From: Mycobacterium saskatchewanense
GTDB lineage: Bacteria > Actinomycetota > Actinomycetes > Mycobacteriales > Mycobacteriaceae
Assembly (NCBI RefSeq): GCF_010729105.1
Contig: NZ_AP022573.1
Location: forward strand, 1,302,001 to 1,366,000
Length of the DNA: 64,000 nucleotides
Direction: 5' to 3'
The notes under the pieces are model-generated. The model saw only the letters and a list, made by a program, of their open reading frames with translations. It ran no database searches and was not told the origin of the DNA. Positions 36,051 through 45,116 of this stretch are shown here, in pieces (the stretch's first letter is position 1; the number at the start of each line of letters is the position of its first letter). A program made the position numbers and the translations under genes.

Positions 36051-37430
36051 ATGAGCGACATCACCACGCGGTTCGCCGATATCGTCGGTGCCGGCAACCT
36101 GCTGAGCGGCGACGCCGTCCCCGACGACTACTCCCACGACGAGGAGCTGACGCAGGCGCCGCAGAAACCGGCGTACGTCGCGAGACCCGCCACCGCCGAG
36201 GAGGTCGCACAGCTGCTCGCGACCGCCTCCGAGGAGGGCACGCCGGTGACGGCCCGCGGCTCGGGCACCGGGCTTTCCGGCGCGGCGATCCCGCGCGCCG
36301 ACGGGCTGTTGATCTCGTTCGAGCGGATGAACGCCGTCCTCGAGGTCGACACCACCAATCAGGTCGCTGTCGTCCAGCCCGGAGTGACCCTCACCGAATT
36401 AGACGCCACCACAATTCCTTTCGGCCTCGGTTACATGGTCCACCCCGGCGAGATGTCGTCCAGCGTCGGCGGCAACGTCGGCACCAACGCCGGCGGCATG
36501 CGCGCGGTGAAGTACGGCATCGCCCGCCACAACGTGCTCGGGCTGCAGGCCGTATTGCCCACCGGTGAGATCATCCGCACCGGCGGCAAGATCGCCAAGG
36601 TCTCCACGGGTTACGACCTCACCCAGCTCATCGTCGGCTCCGAGGGCACCCTCGCCCTGGCCACCGAGGTGATCGTCAAACTGTACCCGCGCCTTGAACA
36701 CAGCGCCACCGTGCTCGCCCCGTTCGCCGACTTCGACCAGGTGATGGCGGCGGTGCCCCGGGTGCTTGCCAGCGGGCTCGGGCCGTACATCCTCGAATAC
36801 ATCGACACGATCACGATGGCCGCCCTCGTGCACACGCAGGATCTGGAGCTCGGCATCCCCGATCAGATCCGCGACAGCTGCCAGGCGTATCTCGTTGTTG
36901 CACTGGAAAACAGGACCGCGGAGCGACTGGACGAAGACGTCGAGCGGGCCGGCGAGCTGCTCGCCGAGCTGGGCGCCGCCGATGTCTACGTGCTGGAAGG
37001 CGGCTCGGCACGCAAGCTGATCGAAGCGCGCGAGAAGGCGTTCTGGACGGCCAAGGCGATCGGCGCCGACGACATCATCGACACCGTGGTCCCCCGCGGC
37101 TCCATGCCGAAATTCCTTGCCGCGGTGCGGGAGCTGGCTTCCACCGCGGGCGGCGCCGCGGCGGGCTGCGGGCACGCCGGCGACGGCAACGTGCACCTGG
37201 CCATCTTGTGCAAGGACGCGGAGAAGCGCAAGAAGCTCATGGGCGACATCTTCGCGTTGGCAATCGAATTGGGCGGCGCGATCTCCGGTGAACACGGCCT
37301 CGGACGCGCCAAGACGCCGTACTTCCTCAAGCTCGAGGATCCAGCCAAGGTCGCGCTCATGCATCGCATCAAGCGCAGCTTCGACCCCGCGGGCATCCTC
37401 AACCCCGACGTGCTGTTCGCCGAACCCTGA
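36051..37430 (+). CDS. FAD-linked oxidase, GlcD/D-lactate dehydrogenase type (Rv2280-like)
   Basis: 459 aa of the VAO/PCMH flavoprotein fold. The FAD-binding half has ARPATAEEVAQLL, RGSGTGLSGAAIP, HPGEMSSSVGGNVGTNAGG and VVGSEGTLALA-like segments. The C-terminal cap ends with AGCGHAGDGNVHLAI, ISGEHGLGRAK and IKRSFDPAGILNP. It oxidises 2-hydroxy acids such as glycolate or D-lactate; the acceptor is unknown. ATG 36051 gives the 459-aa length of Rv2280. There is no Fe-S GlcF partner nearby. Confidence 0.9.
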   Translation: MSDITTRFADIVGAGNLLSGDAVPDDYSHDEELTQAPQKPAYVARPATAEEVAQLLATASEEGTPVTARGSGTGLSGAAIPRADGLLISFERMNAVLEVDTTNQVAVVQPGVTLTELDATTIPFGLGYMVHPGEMSSSVGGNVGTNAGGMRAVKYGIARHNVLGLQAVLPTGEIIRTGGKIAKVSTGYDLTQLIVGSEGTLALATEVIVKLYPRLEHSATVLAPFADFDQVMAAVPRVLASGLGPYILEYIDTITMAALVHTQDLELGIPDQIRDSCQAYLVVALENRTAERLDEDVERAGELLAELGAADVYVLEGGSARKLIEAREKAFWTAKAIGADDIIDTVVPRGSMPKFLAAVRELASTAGGAAAGCGHAGDGNVHLAILCKDAEKRKKLMGDIFALAIELGGAISGEHGLGRAKTPYFLKLEDPAKVALMHRIKRSFDPAGILNPDVLFAEP

Positions 37431-37446
37431 GCGGCAGCGCCGACCG

Positions 37447-37492
37447 TGGGGCTTATGGAGGAAAAATCGACAGATCTCGTCCATAACGCCCA
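37447..37492 (+). terminator. imperfect hairpin downstream of the GlcD-type gene
   Basis: TGGGGCTTATGGA (37447-37459) pairs with TCCATAACGCCCA (37480-37492), with two mismatches and a 20-nt A-rich loop. It lies 17 bp after the stop, between convergent genes. A plausible but weak terminator. Confidence 0.45.
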
Positions 37493-37547
37493 CGCTCGGT
37501 GCGCGCGGGGCGGTTCTCTCGGGGCGGCGGCGAGAACGTCGACGAAC

Positions 37548-39005
37548 CTAAGCGGCGGAGGCGTACTCCAGCGCCGCCTCCGACGAATCGACGTGGCCGT
37601 TGCTGATGATCCGAAGCCGTTCGGGGCGCACCTCGTAATGGACCCCGCCGGACGGGTTGGTGGCGTCGAATCCGCCGGAAGTGCGCACCACATCGGCCAA
37701 TTGGATGTGGGCGCCATCGCGTATCCGTTCGCCGCGGTAGTAGAAGCTGCTGGGTCCGGTGCTGCAGACCACCACGAGGGACAGGGACGTTCGGAGCACC
37801 GCGGCCGGCGGGTTGCCGGGGTCGCAGCGGGCGGTGTGTCCGACGAAGCCCAGCCCGTCGGCGCCGGAGACGGGCCGTGACAGCGTCGGCGTCGCGGAGG
37901 CCGGCGCGGTCGACGGGGGTGACGCGGACACCGTGCCGGGCGGCGGGCCGTGCCGGTTGCCGACGACCATCACCACCGCCGCGATGACGGCCGCCACCGC
38001 CAGCAGCGCCGCGGCCGCCCCGGCCGCGACCCGGGGGCCGCGGCCGAGTGTCGACGGTGCCGCGGCGGTCTCCGCGGCAATCACCGGATACGGGCTGTAG
38101 CCGGTGTCGTCGGGGTTCGGGTACATCGCCGTGAACGGGCGCGTAGTGGGCGACCTCGCGGGCGGCGGTACGGACCACGCCGCCGCGTTGGCCGCTTCTG
38201 CCAGCTCGCCCGCCGACGAGTACCGCGCCCCGGGCGGTTTGGCCATGCCCCGGGCGATGACGCCGTCGAACTCGCGGTCGATGCCGCGGCGCATGATGCT
38301 CGGCCGCGGCGGCGGCACATACAGGTGCGCGTCTTTCAGTTCGGCGAGGTCGTCACACACGAAAGGCGTTGCGCCGGTCAAGCATTCATAGAACACGCTC
38401 GTCAGCGAGTACACGTCGGCCTCGGGTCCCACCCGACCACCGCTGAACCGCTCGGGCGCCGTGTGGGCGCCCGGCCCGGCGCCGATGCCGAAGTCCGCGA
38501 GGTACGCGAAGTCGTCGGAAGCGAGCAACACGTTCTGCGGCCGCACGTCCCCGTGCACCAGTCCGGCGGCGTGCGCGGAGTCCAGCGCCGCCGCCACCTG
38601 CCCGACCATCGCGGCCGCCCATTTGGGTTCGAGCGGGCCACGCGCGCGGAGCAGCTCCGCGAGGCTGCCACCGTCGACCGGATGCATCGCGACGAACGGC
38701 ACGCCGTCGATGTCGCCGAAGTCGTACACCGGCAGCACGTGCGGTTCCCGCAGGCGGGCCGTGACGTGGACCTCGCGGCGGAAGCGGTCCCGGAACCTCG
38801 GGTCGGCGGCCAGCTCGGGCCGCAGCACTTTCAGCGCAACGACCCGGTCGTGCCGCGTGTCAACCGCTCGATGCACCTCTCCCGTTGCGCCCACGCCGAT
38901 CAGCGACCGCAGTTCGTAGGGTCCGAACGGGCTGGCGAGACGGGAACCGGGCTGCGGCGACGACAAATGACGATCCTTTCGCTGCGTTCGACTATGGGTT
39001 CCCAT
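37548..39005 (-). CDS. transmembrane Ser/Thr protein kinase with HGD catalytic loop
   Basis: 485 aa. The kinase domain (~25-285) has a glycine loop (IGVGATGEV), the ATP-binding Lys in VVALKVLR, the catalytic loop HGDVRPQN (HRD changed to HGD, Asp and Asn kept), DFG in LADFGIG and an APE equivalent TAPERFSGG. A Pro-rich juxtamembrane stretch, one transmembrane helix (~330-352) and a ~120-aa extracellular domain with two cysteines follow. HGD kinases can be active. It does not obviously match any of the eleven M. tuberculosis kinases I recall. It diverges from the LLM gene across 41 bp. Confidence 0.88.
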   Translation of the reverse strand: MGTHSRTQRKDRHLSSPQPGSRLASPFGPYELRSLIGVGATGEVHRAVDTRHDRVVALKVLRPELAADPRFRDRFRREVHVTARLREPHVLPVYDFGDIDGVPFVAMHPVDGGSLAELLRARGPLEPKWAAAMVGQVAAALDSAHAAGLVHGDVRPQNVLLASDDFAYLADFGIGAGPGAHTAPERFSGGRVGPEADVYSLTSVFYECLTGATPFVCDDLAELKDAHLYVPPPRPSIMRRGIDREFDGVIARGMAKPPGARYSSAGELAEAANAAAWSVPPPARSPTTRPFTAMYPNPDDTGYSPYPVIAAETAAAPSTLGRGPRVAAGAAAALLAVAAVIAAVVMVVGNRHGPPPGTVSASPPSTAPASATPTLSRPVSGADGLGFVGHTARCDPGNPPAAVLRTSLSLVVVCSTGPSSFYYRGERIRDGAHIQLADVVRTSGGFDATNPSGGVHYEVRPERLRIISNGHVDSSEAALEYASAA

Positions 39006-39046
39006 CTCGAGGCCTCGGGTAACCCGCGGCGAAGTACCGTTCGGTG

Positions 39047-40063
39047 ATGCACGTCGACGCGATGACGGTCCCGCAGCCGCTGACGCAGGTCAGCGACCTG
39101 GCCAAGCGGACGCTGGCCGCGGGCTATTCCGGGCTGTTGTTCACCGAGACCGGCCGCACGGCCTACCTCAGCGCGGCCGTGGCCTCGCAGGCCGCACCGG
39201 GGCTCGAGTTGTCCACCGGCGTCGCGGTCGCGTTTCCGCGCAGCCCCTTCGTCACCGCGGCGACGGCGTGGGAGCTGCAGGAGGCGACCGGCGGCAAGTT
39301 CCGCCTGGGCCTCGGCACCCAGGTCCGCACCCACGTGGTGCGCCGCTACGGGATGCCATTCGAACGGCCGGGCCCGCGGCTGCGCGACTACGTGCGTGCG
39401 GTCAAAGCGTGCTTCTCGGCGTTCCGCACCGGCACGCTCGACCACCACGGCGAGTTCTACGACCTCGACTTCATCACCCCGCAATGGAGCGCAGGACCCA
39501 TCGACGCGCCCGACCCGAAAGTCGATGTGGCCGCGGTTAATCCGTGGATGCTGCGGATGGCGGGCGAGGTGGCCGACGGGGTGCACGTGCACCCGATCGG
39601 CTGGACCGGCTACCTGAAGCGTCACGTCCTGCCGAACGTCGCCGAGGGCGCGGCGAAGGCGGGACGCTTGGCCTCGGACATCGCCGTGATCGTGCCTGCG
39701 TTGACGATCGTCGGCGACAGCGACGAGGAACGCGCCGTCGAACGGGAGTCGGTGCGCGCCAGCATGGCCTTCTACGGCAGCACCCCCAACTACGCGTTCA
39801 TCTGGGACGAGGCCGGGTTCGAGGGCACCACCGCCCGCATCCGCGAGAAGCAGAAGGCCGGGGACTTCAAGGGGATGGCGGCCCAGATCACCGACGAGCA
39901 CATCGCCGCGTTCGCCACCGAGTCGACCTGGGACGGCCTGGCCGGCGCGCTGTTGGAGAAGTACGCCGGGGTCGCTACACGGCTCGTGCTGTACAACGCC
40001 CTGGGCGGCGACCACGACCGTTTCGAGCGGTATGGCGAAATCGCGCGCCGGTTACGGGCCTGA
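39047..40063 (+). CDS. F420-dependent LLM-class oxidoreductase
   Basis: 338 aa, bacterial-luciferase-like TIM barrel. Typical segments are AGYSGLLFTETGRTAYLSAAVA, GKFRLGLGTQVRTHVVRRYGMPFERP and VAAVNPWMLRMAGEVADGVHVHP. These match the mycobacterial TIGR03617-like group that uses coenzyme F420. It would catalyse a cytosolic hydride transfer on an unknown substrate. ATG 39047 is preferred to GTG 39044. It stands alone between the kinase and the CMD genes. Confidence 0.88.
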   Translation: MHVDAMTVPQPLTQVSDLAKRTLAAGYSGLLFTETGRTAYLSAAVASQAAPGLELSTGVAVAFPRSPFVTAATAWELQEATGGKFRLGLGTQVRTHVVRRYGMPFERPGPRLRDYVRAVKACFSAFRTGTLDHHGEFYDLDFITPQWSAGPIDAPDPKVDVAAVNPWMLRMAGEVADGVHVHPIGWTGYLKRHVLPNVAEGAAKAGRLASDIAVIVPALTIVGDSDEERAVERESVRASMAFYGSTPNYAFIWDEAGFEGTTARIREKQKAGDFKGMAAQITDEHIAAFATESTWDGLAGALLEKYAGVATRLVLYNALGGDHDRFERYGEIARRLRA

Positions 40064-40077
40064 CCCTCCAAGCGGCA

Positions 40078-40623
40078 TCAGTCGGTTCGCGGCGTGATCA
40101 GCCTGGCGGTCGCGTCGAGGTCGACGTCGAGGGCATTGAGCATCAGCGCGAGCCCGGCGTACCGGTTGATGATCATCAACACTTCTACGGTGGCCTCGGT
40201 GCCGAGTGCGTCGTGCACGCGGCGGAATAGCGGCTCACCGACTCCGCGGGTGGTCACCAGCTCGGTCGTCAGATACAGCACCCCAAGCTCGACCACGTCG
40301 AACCCCGCTGTTTCCCAATCAGACTCGGAGGCCACAGCCTCCACCTCGCGGCGCTCGACGCCGGCGGTCCGCGCGATGTCCCGGTGCTGGCCCAGCTCGT
40401 AACGGCACTCCATGAGGTAGGCGGTGCGCAGGATGACGAGTTCGCGCAACCGCCGTGGTATCACCGGGCTGACCAGCGCGTCGCGTCCGGCCAACATCCA
40501 GCCGGTGAATGCGTGTTGCGCATTGGCCAGGGCGCGGTAGACGTTGAGATTGCCGCGCTCTTCAGTCAATTCGCGGGACCGCCCCTCCATGTCTTCGGGC
40601 CTGCGGTATGCGATTCGGGTCAC
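40078..40623 (-). CDS. carboxymuconolactone-decarboxylase (CMD/AhpD-fold) family protein
   Basis: 181 aa, start GTG, all-helical. The CMD core has RLRELVILRTAYLMECRYELGQH. AhpD-type peroxidases carry CxxC plus His, but here only one Cys and the His remain. A redox role is therefore unlikely, and a decarboxylase or isomerase-like role on an aromatic-pathway intermediate is more plausible. It is the last gene of the leftward operon that includes the intradiol dioxygenase, and is a paralogue of the gene just upstream. Confidence 0.85.
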   Translation of the reverse strand: MTRIAYRRPEDMEGRSRELTEERGNLNVYRALANAQHAFTGWMLAGRDALVSPVIPRRLRELVILRTAYLMECRYELGQHRDIARTAGVERREVEAVASESDWETAGFDVVELGVLYLTTELVTTRGVGEPLFRRVHDALGTEATVEVLMIINRYAGLALMLNALDVDLDATARLITPRTD

Positions 40624-40638
40624 GGGTCGTCTTCCTCC

Positions 40639-41184
40639 CTACGGGGTTCCAGGCTCGAAGCGGGCGGTGGCGTCGAGGTCGAGGTCGACCGCGTTGATCA
40701 CCAAGGCCAGCCCGTAGTAGAAGGCAATGATCATCAGCAACTCGGTGAATGCCTCGTCGCCGAACATGCCGTGGGCGGCGGCGAAGGTCTCATCGCTCAA
40801 CTGGTGGGTGGTGCACAACTCGGTGGTGACCTCGAGCGCCGTGCGCTCTTCCCGGCGCAGCCCTGCGGCATCGAGCGGGGCGCCGCCGGCGACGGCGTTG
40901 ATCTGACGGTCGCTCAGGCCCGCGGCGCGCGCGCGACCGAGGTGGTGGAGGAGTTCGTAGGGTGAGGCCTGCAGGTGGGCCACCCGCAAGACAATCAGTT
41001 CCCGCATGCGTTCCTCGAAGGTCGGACTGGTGAACAAGTCGTCAGCCATCTGGGTCCATCCGCCGAAAACGTTCGGGGCGTTGGCGAGTAACCGAAACAC
41101 GTTGATGTTGCCGTGTCGAGCCGCCCACCCGCGGATGGGTTCGGGTTGCCGCTGCAGGTCGGCGAGGGGAACTCGGGTCATCAT
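40639..41184 (-). CDS. second CMD-family protein, cysteine-less
   Basis: 181 aa. It is clearly related to its downstream neighbour: both share NINVFRLLANA/NLNVYRALANA, MRELIVLR/LRELVILR and VINAVDLDLDATAR/MLNALDVDLDATAR. The core Cys is lost (ASPYELLHHLG), but the His is kept. It overlaps the dioxygenase stop by 4 bp, so the two are co-translated. It probably handles the ring-cleavage product or an isomer of it; the reaction is unknown. Confidence 0.85.
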   Translation of the reverse strand: MMTRVPLADLQRQPEPIRGWAARHGNINVFRLLANAPNVFGGWTQMADDLFTSPTFEERMRELIVLRVAHLQASPYELLHHLGRARAAGLSDRQINAVAGGAPLDAAGLRREERTALEVTTELCTTHQLSDETFAAAHGMFGDEAFTELLMIIAFYYGLALVINAVDLDLDATARFEPGTP

Positions 41185-42059
41185 TCGGCTCCTGTCGTTG
41201 CAAGGGTGAAGGTCCAGTCCAGGGTGACGAATGGTTCGTCGACCGCCGTTCCGTCGGGTGCGGTGCCGGGCTCGTGCCGCACGAAGTCGGCGTGCAGCGA
41301 GGTCTGGTCGGCGAACACGGCGTCGCGGCCGATATAGGGGTCGTCCTTGAGGAACAGCTGGGTGATCAGCGGCTGGTACCCCTCGGCGTGGAACCAGAAG
41401 TGCACGTGTTGTGGTCGCATGATGGAACGGTTTGCGGCCCCCAAGATCTCGCCACACGGACCGTCGGTGGGGACCGGGTAGTAGCGAGGCGTGATCGAGC
41501 GGTACCAGAATCGGCCCTCGTCGTCGGTAGTCAGCAGCGCGCGCATGGCGAATTCGTTGTGCAGCTTGTCGGTCTGCTGCACGTCGTAGAAGCCCGCGCC
41601 GTCGCTGTGCCAGGTGTCCACGTGCGCTCCGGCGATCGGTTCACCCCGCTCGTCGAGGATCCGTCCGGTGACGAACATCGGTGTGCCCGCCACGCCGTTG
41701 GAGATGTCGTCGCTGTTGTCGGCCCTCGGACGGCCCTCGACGTAGAACGGCCCGAGCAGGGCCGAGTCCGTAGCCGATCCACCCGGGCTCTTGTTCATGG
41801 TGTCCAGCAGCATGGACAGGCCCAGGATGTCGGAGGCGAGCACCACCTCCTGGCGGGTCGGCGTGGAGATCTTGCCCAGTCGTTCGACGAAGTCCATCGC
41901 GTAAAACCACTCCTCCCCCGTCAGTCGCACCTCACGGGCGAAGTCGTGCAGGTGTTGCACCAGACAGACCATGAGTTGACGAAACCGCGCGTCGGCGGAC
42001 GTGTCGAACGTCCGCTGCACCGCCTCGGTGAGGGTTTCCTCGGTCAGGTTGCTTGCCAT
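41181..42059 (-). CDS. intradiol ring-cleavage dioxygenase (hydroxyquinol/catechol 1,2-dioxygenase type)
   Basis: 292 aa, non-heme Fe(III) enzyme. There is an N-terminal helical dimerisation domain (~1-95). The catalytic beta-sandwich has iron ligands Tyr in LLGPFYVEG, Tyr in SITPRYYPVP and two His in MRPQHVHFWFH. Length and AHVDTWHSDGAGFYDVQ favour hydroxyquinol 1,2-dioxygenase, which opens 1,2,4-trihydroxybenzene to maleylacetate, over plain catechol dioxygenase. No maleylacetate reductase was found in the window. It lies in one operon with the MDR gene upstream and the two CMD genes downstream. Confidence 0.9.
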   Translation of the reverse strand: MASNLTEETLTEAVQRTFDTSADARFRQLMVCLVQHLHDFAREVRLTGEEWFYAMDFVERLGKISTPTRQEVVLASDILGLSMLLDTMNKSPGGSATDSALLGPFYVEGRPRADNSDDISNGVAGTPMFVTGRILDERGEPIAGAHVDTWHSDGAGFYDVQQTDKLHNEFAMRALLTTDDEGRFWYRSITPRYYPVPTDGPCGEILGAANRSIMRPQHVHFWFHAEGYQPLITQLFLKDDPYIGRDAVFADQTSLHADFVRHEPGTAPDGTAVDEPFVTLDWTFTLATTGAE

Positions 42060-42074
42060 AGGTTGACGCCTTTC

Positions 42075-43037
42075 TCACGGGTTGATCACGACGCGGCCGG
42101 CAATGCCGCCGGCGACGGCACGGTAGGCCTCCCGCGCCTCGCCGAGGGGGTATCGGGCGGCGACGGGAAGGGGCTGAAAATCCCCGGAATCGAAGTGGGG
42201 TGCCAGCTGCCGCAACACGCGAGCGGACTCCACGAGATCGAGTTTCGTGCTGTCGACACCTAGGATCCGGGTTTCGTTGTGGTACAGCGCCCTTAGGTCG
42301 ATGTCCACGGTGTCGGAGCCGACGACGCTGATCACAATGAGCCGACCTCGGGGGGCGACCGCGGCCAGCGCCGCGGGGGTGGTTATCCCGCCGACGGCGT
42401 CGTAGACGACCTGCGCGCCCGCGCCGCCGGTCCGCTGCCGGATTTCGGCGGCGACGTTCACTCCGGGTTCGATGGCGACGAACTGGTCGATGACGGCCGC
42501 CGCGGCGGTGCCCGGAGCGGGCTTGCGCCGATCCACGCCGATCACCGTGGCGCCCGCAGCCCGGGCTATCTGGGCAACCGCACCGCCGACACCGCCGGAA
42601 ACGCCGAAAACGGCGATCGTTTCCCCCCGGGTGAGCAGTGCCGTCTGCACGGCGCCGTACCAGGCGACCACGAAGTTCACGCCGACGGTCGAAGCCTCGT
42701 CGAAGCTGAGGCGTTCGGGCTTGCGCGCCAGTGCCTCTACCGGTACCGCTATCAGTTCGGCATGAGAGCCGTCCCGAGTAAACCCGGTGTCTCCCCCGGT
42801 GCCCCACACCTCGGCGCCGAGCCACTGCGCCGGGCCGCCGACAACCACACCGGCAAAGTCACGGCCTGGGGTGCGCGGTAACCGCGTCCATTCCATCAGT
42901 CCGGCAACGTTTTTGACGTCCGAGGGGTTGACCGACGCCGCATGGATCCGAATCACCGCTTCGCCCAGGGGATCCGGTGTGTCGATGACCCGCAGGACGG
43001 CGGGGTCACCGAACTGGTCGAAACGCAGAGCCCGCAT
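42075..43037 (-). CDS. zinc-independent quinone-oxidoreductase-like MDR protein
   Basis: 320 aa medium-chain reductase without zinc ligands. MRALRFDQFGDPAVLRV opens the GroES-like domain, and NADPH is bound through FGVSGGVGGAVAQIARAAGATVIGVDR. Such enzymes reduce quinones or enoyl compounds. In front of an intradiol dioxygenase it may reduce a quinone by-product or the cleavage product, which is inference. It is the first gene of the leftward four-gene operon and diverges from the LysR gene. Confidence 0.88.
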   Translation of the reverse strand: MRALRFDQFGDPAVLRVIDTPDPLGEAVIRIHAASVNPSDVKNVAGLMEWTRLPRTPGRDFAGVVVGGPAQWLGAEVWGTGGDTGFTRDGSHAELIAVPVEALARKPERLSFDEASTVGVNFVVAWYGAVQTALLTRGETIAVFGVSGGVGGAVAQIARAAGATVIGVDRRKPAPGTAAAAVIDQFVAIEPGVNVAAEIRQRTGGAGAQVVYDAVGGITTPAALAAVAPRGRLIVISVVGSDTVDIDLRALYHNETRILGVDSTKLDLVESARVLRQLAPHFDSGDFQPLPVAARYPLGEAREAYRAVAGGIAGRVVINP

Positions 43038-43128
43038 GACGCCTCCTGTGCACCGATGATGTCCGGTCGATGACATCAAGGCAACACCCGATTTATGATC
43101 GCGTCCAACGGTCAATCATGATGACACG

Positions 43129-43145
43129 TATCGCGCACTGCGATA
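43129..43145. promoter_or_regulatory. LysR-type binding site
   Basis: TATCGC-N5-GCGATA, containing the LysR T-N11-A core (ATC-N9-GAT). It lies 10 bp upstream of the LysR start and about 90 bp from the divergent MDR start, the classical autoregulatory and activation position. Confidence 0.75.
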
Positions 43146-43155
43146 GATTGCCGTA

Positions 43156-44040
43156 ATGGAGCTGCGACAGTTGGAGTACTTCGTCGCCGTGTCCACCGAA
43201 CTGAGCTACTCGCGAGCGGCTCAACGAATCCATGTCGTCCAGTCGGCGCTCTCGGCGGCGGTGGCCAAGCTGGAGAAGGAACTCGGCGTCGAGCTGTTCG
43301 ACCGCGCAAGGCGGCAGATCGCGCTGACCGCCGCCGGGGAAGCCTTCCTGCAAGAGGCGCGGAACGTCATCCTCGCCACTCAGCGGGCCCGTTCCACGGC
43401 CCAGGACTACCGCGGCCAGCTGGCGGGGACGGTCACCATTGGCACCCTGATGTCTTGGGGCACATTGGATCTGGCGACCGCACTCGAAGAGTTCCGCGGC
43501 CGCAACCCCTTGGTCAGCGTTCGGCTGCGGCAGAGCCTGACCGGCTCGGCCGGCCATCTGGAGGCGATCGCCGCCGGGCGGATGGACTTGGCGCTGGTTT
43601 CGACCCCGTCCCCACCATCCAGTCAGGTAAACCTCCTGAGATTGACCGAGGAACCGATGGTCTTCGTCTGCGACCCCGAGCATCCGCTGGCGGATCGCCG
43701 CCGCGTGCAGCTTTCCGATCTCGACGGCGCGGACTTCATTCACTTCCCGCAAGGCTGGGGAATCCGTAAGCGCCTCGACACCGGTTTCGCCGATGCCGGA
43801 GCGCGGCCCGTCAACGCCTACGAGGTCGCCGACTATGCGATCGCGGCCGAACTCGTCCGGCACCGGCTCGCGACCACCGTGCTCCCCACCAGCGCGGCGG
43901 ACCGGTTTCCCGACCTGCACGCGGTGCCGCTGCACCCGTCGATGACGTGGACGCTGTCGTTGGCATCGGCCTCGGGCCAAAGCGGCAGCCGGGCCGTGCG
44001 CGCGTTGGTCGACACCATTACCCGGCACGTCGGCAGCTGA
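43156..44040 (+). CDS. LysR-family transcriptional regulator
   Basis: 294 aa. The N-terminal winged helix is MELRQLEYFVAVSTELSYSRAAQRIHVVQSALSAAVAKLEKELG, read at residues 1-44. The effector domain runs from ~90 to 290. It is divergent from the MDR-dioxygenase-CMD operon, the usual arrangement for a LysR activator responding to an aromatic intermediate. A symmetric LysR box lies in the gap. Confidence 0.92.
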   Translation: MELRQLEYFVAVSTELSYSRAAQRIHVVQSALSAAVAKLEKELGVELFDRARRQIALTAAGEAFLQEARNVILATQRARSTAQDYRGQLAGTVTIGTLMSWGTLDLATALEEFRGRNPLVSVRLRQSLTGSAGHLEAIAAGRMDLALVSTPSPPSSQVNLLRLTEEPMVFVCDPEHPLADRRRVQLSDLDGADFIHFPQGWGIRKRLDTGFADAGARPVNAYEVADYAIAAELVRHRLATTVLPTSAADRFPDLHAVPLHPSMTWTLSLASASGQSGSRAVRALVDTITRHVGS

Positions 44041-44056
44041 GGTGCCTGCCGCGGGG

Positions 44057-45070
44057 TCAGCACTTGCCCGCCGTGATCTCGTCTTGCGCCTGTTCAAGAT
44101 TCGACTTCGTGATCTCCAGCGCGTCGACCGGGATGAAGTGGTCCTTGGGCTTGTTGCCGTGCCGCAGGTCGTCGATCAATGCGGCCGCGGCGGTGCGGCC
44201 TGATGCGTAGCCACACAAGCTGATCGTCATGTCGAGCGTTCCTGCGCCGATGGCGTTCAGCGCGGGTTGGCCGCCGTCGGTGCCGATGATCACGATGCCG
44301 TCCATGGGGCGCCCCCGCTGCTGGACCGCGAGGATGCCCCCCAACGCGATGTCGTCGTTGTCGAAGTACAGCGCGTCGATGGCCGGGTTGGCGGTGAGCA
44401 GGTTCTCCGTCGCCCGCAGACCGGCATCCGAGCTGAACTGCCCGGCGTACGGCCCGTCGACGACGGTGATCCCGGGGGCAGTCTTGAACACCTCCATCGC
44501 GCCTTGGGCCTGCTGCTCGCTGAATGTCAGGCCGCGGATCCCGTGGATGTAGCCCACACTGCCGCGACCGTTGAGCGCGTCGACGATGAAATGCGCCTTC
44601 TGCCGGCCGACGTCGACATAATTCTGGCCCACGTATGCCAATTGGAACTTGTGGCCCGCCTTGTCCAGATCGTTGGCCAGAGTCACGACGGGCACGCCAT
44701 TGCCGGCGGCCTGTTGGACCATCGGGATGAGCGCCGACTGGTCGACCGGCAGCACGATCAGGCCGTTGGGAAGGGTGCTCAGCGCGTTCTCGAGCTGTTC
44801 GAATTGCAGTTGGGGGTCGGTGTCGCCGTAGGTGACGTCGACGGTGGTGTGGCCGTCGGCGCGGGCGACATCCTGGACGCCGCGGATGATGTTCTGGAAA
44901 TAGGGCAGCGTCCGCGAGTACACGTTCATCGCAATCCGCAATGGCGCCCCAGAGCCCACGACGGCTCCCGCCCCCGTGCCCGTCACGTGCGAGCAGGCGG
45001 TCAAACCGGCCAGCAGGCAGGTCAACGCGGCCAGCGTCGCAGCCCGTTTCGTGATGCCAGGCGTTGCCAT
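44057..45070 (-). CDS. ribose-type ABC transporter substrate-binding lipoprotein
   Basis: 337 aa. A lipoprotein signal with lipobox LTAC (Cys at about residue 26) anchors it outside the membrane. The periplasmic-binding-protein type 1 fold (RbsB-like) has IAMNVYSRTLPYFQNIIRGVQ, LPVDQSALIPMVQQA and IIGTDGGQPALNAIGAG. The family binds sugars, but this gene sits in an operon of amide- and aromatic-type enzymes, so its ligand may not be a sugar. It is the last gene of the nine-gene operon, 46 bp after the permease. Confidence 0.88.
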   Translation of the reverse strand: MATPGITKRAATLAALTCLLAGLTACSHVTGTGAGAVVGSGAPLRIAMNVYSRTLPYFQNIIRGVQDVARADGHTTVDVTYGDTDPQLQFEQLENALSTLPNGLIVLPVDQSALIPMVQQAAGNGVPVVTLANDLDKAGHKFQLAYVGQNYVDVGRQKAHFIVDALNGRGSVGYIHGIRGLTFSEQQAQGAMEVFKTAPGITVVDGPYAGQFSSDAGLRATENLLTANPAIDALYFDNDDIALGGILAVQQRGRPMDGIVIIGTDGGQPALNAIGAGTLDMTISLCGYASGRTAAAALIDDLRHGNKPKDHFIPVDALEITKSNLEQAQDEITAGKC

Positions 45071-45116
45071 GTGACGCTCCTTGCAGATTAGGGTGCGCGG
45101 TGCGGAGGTGTGAGCC

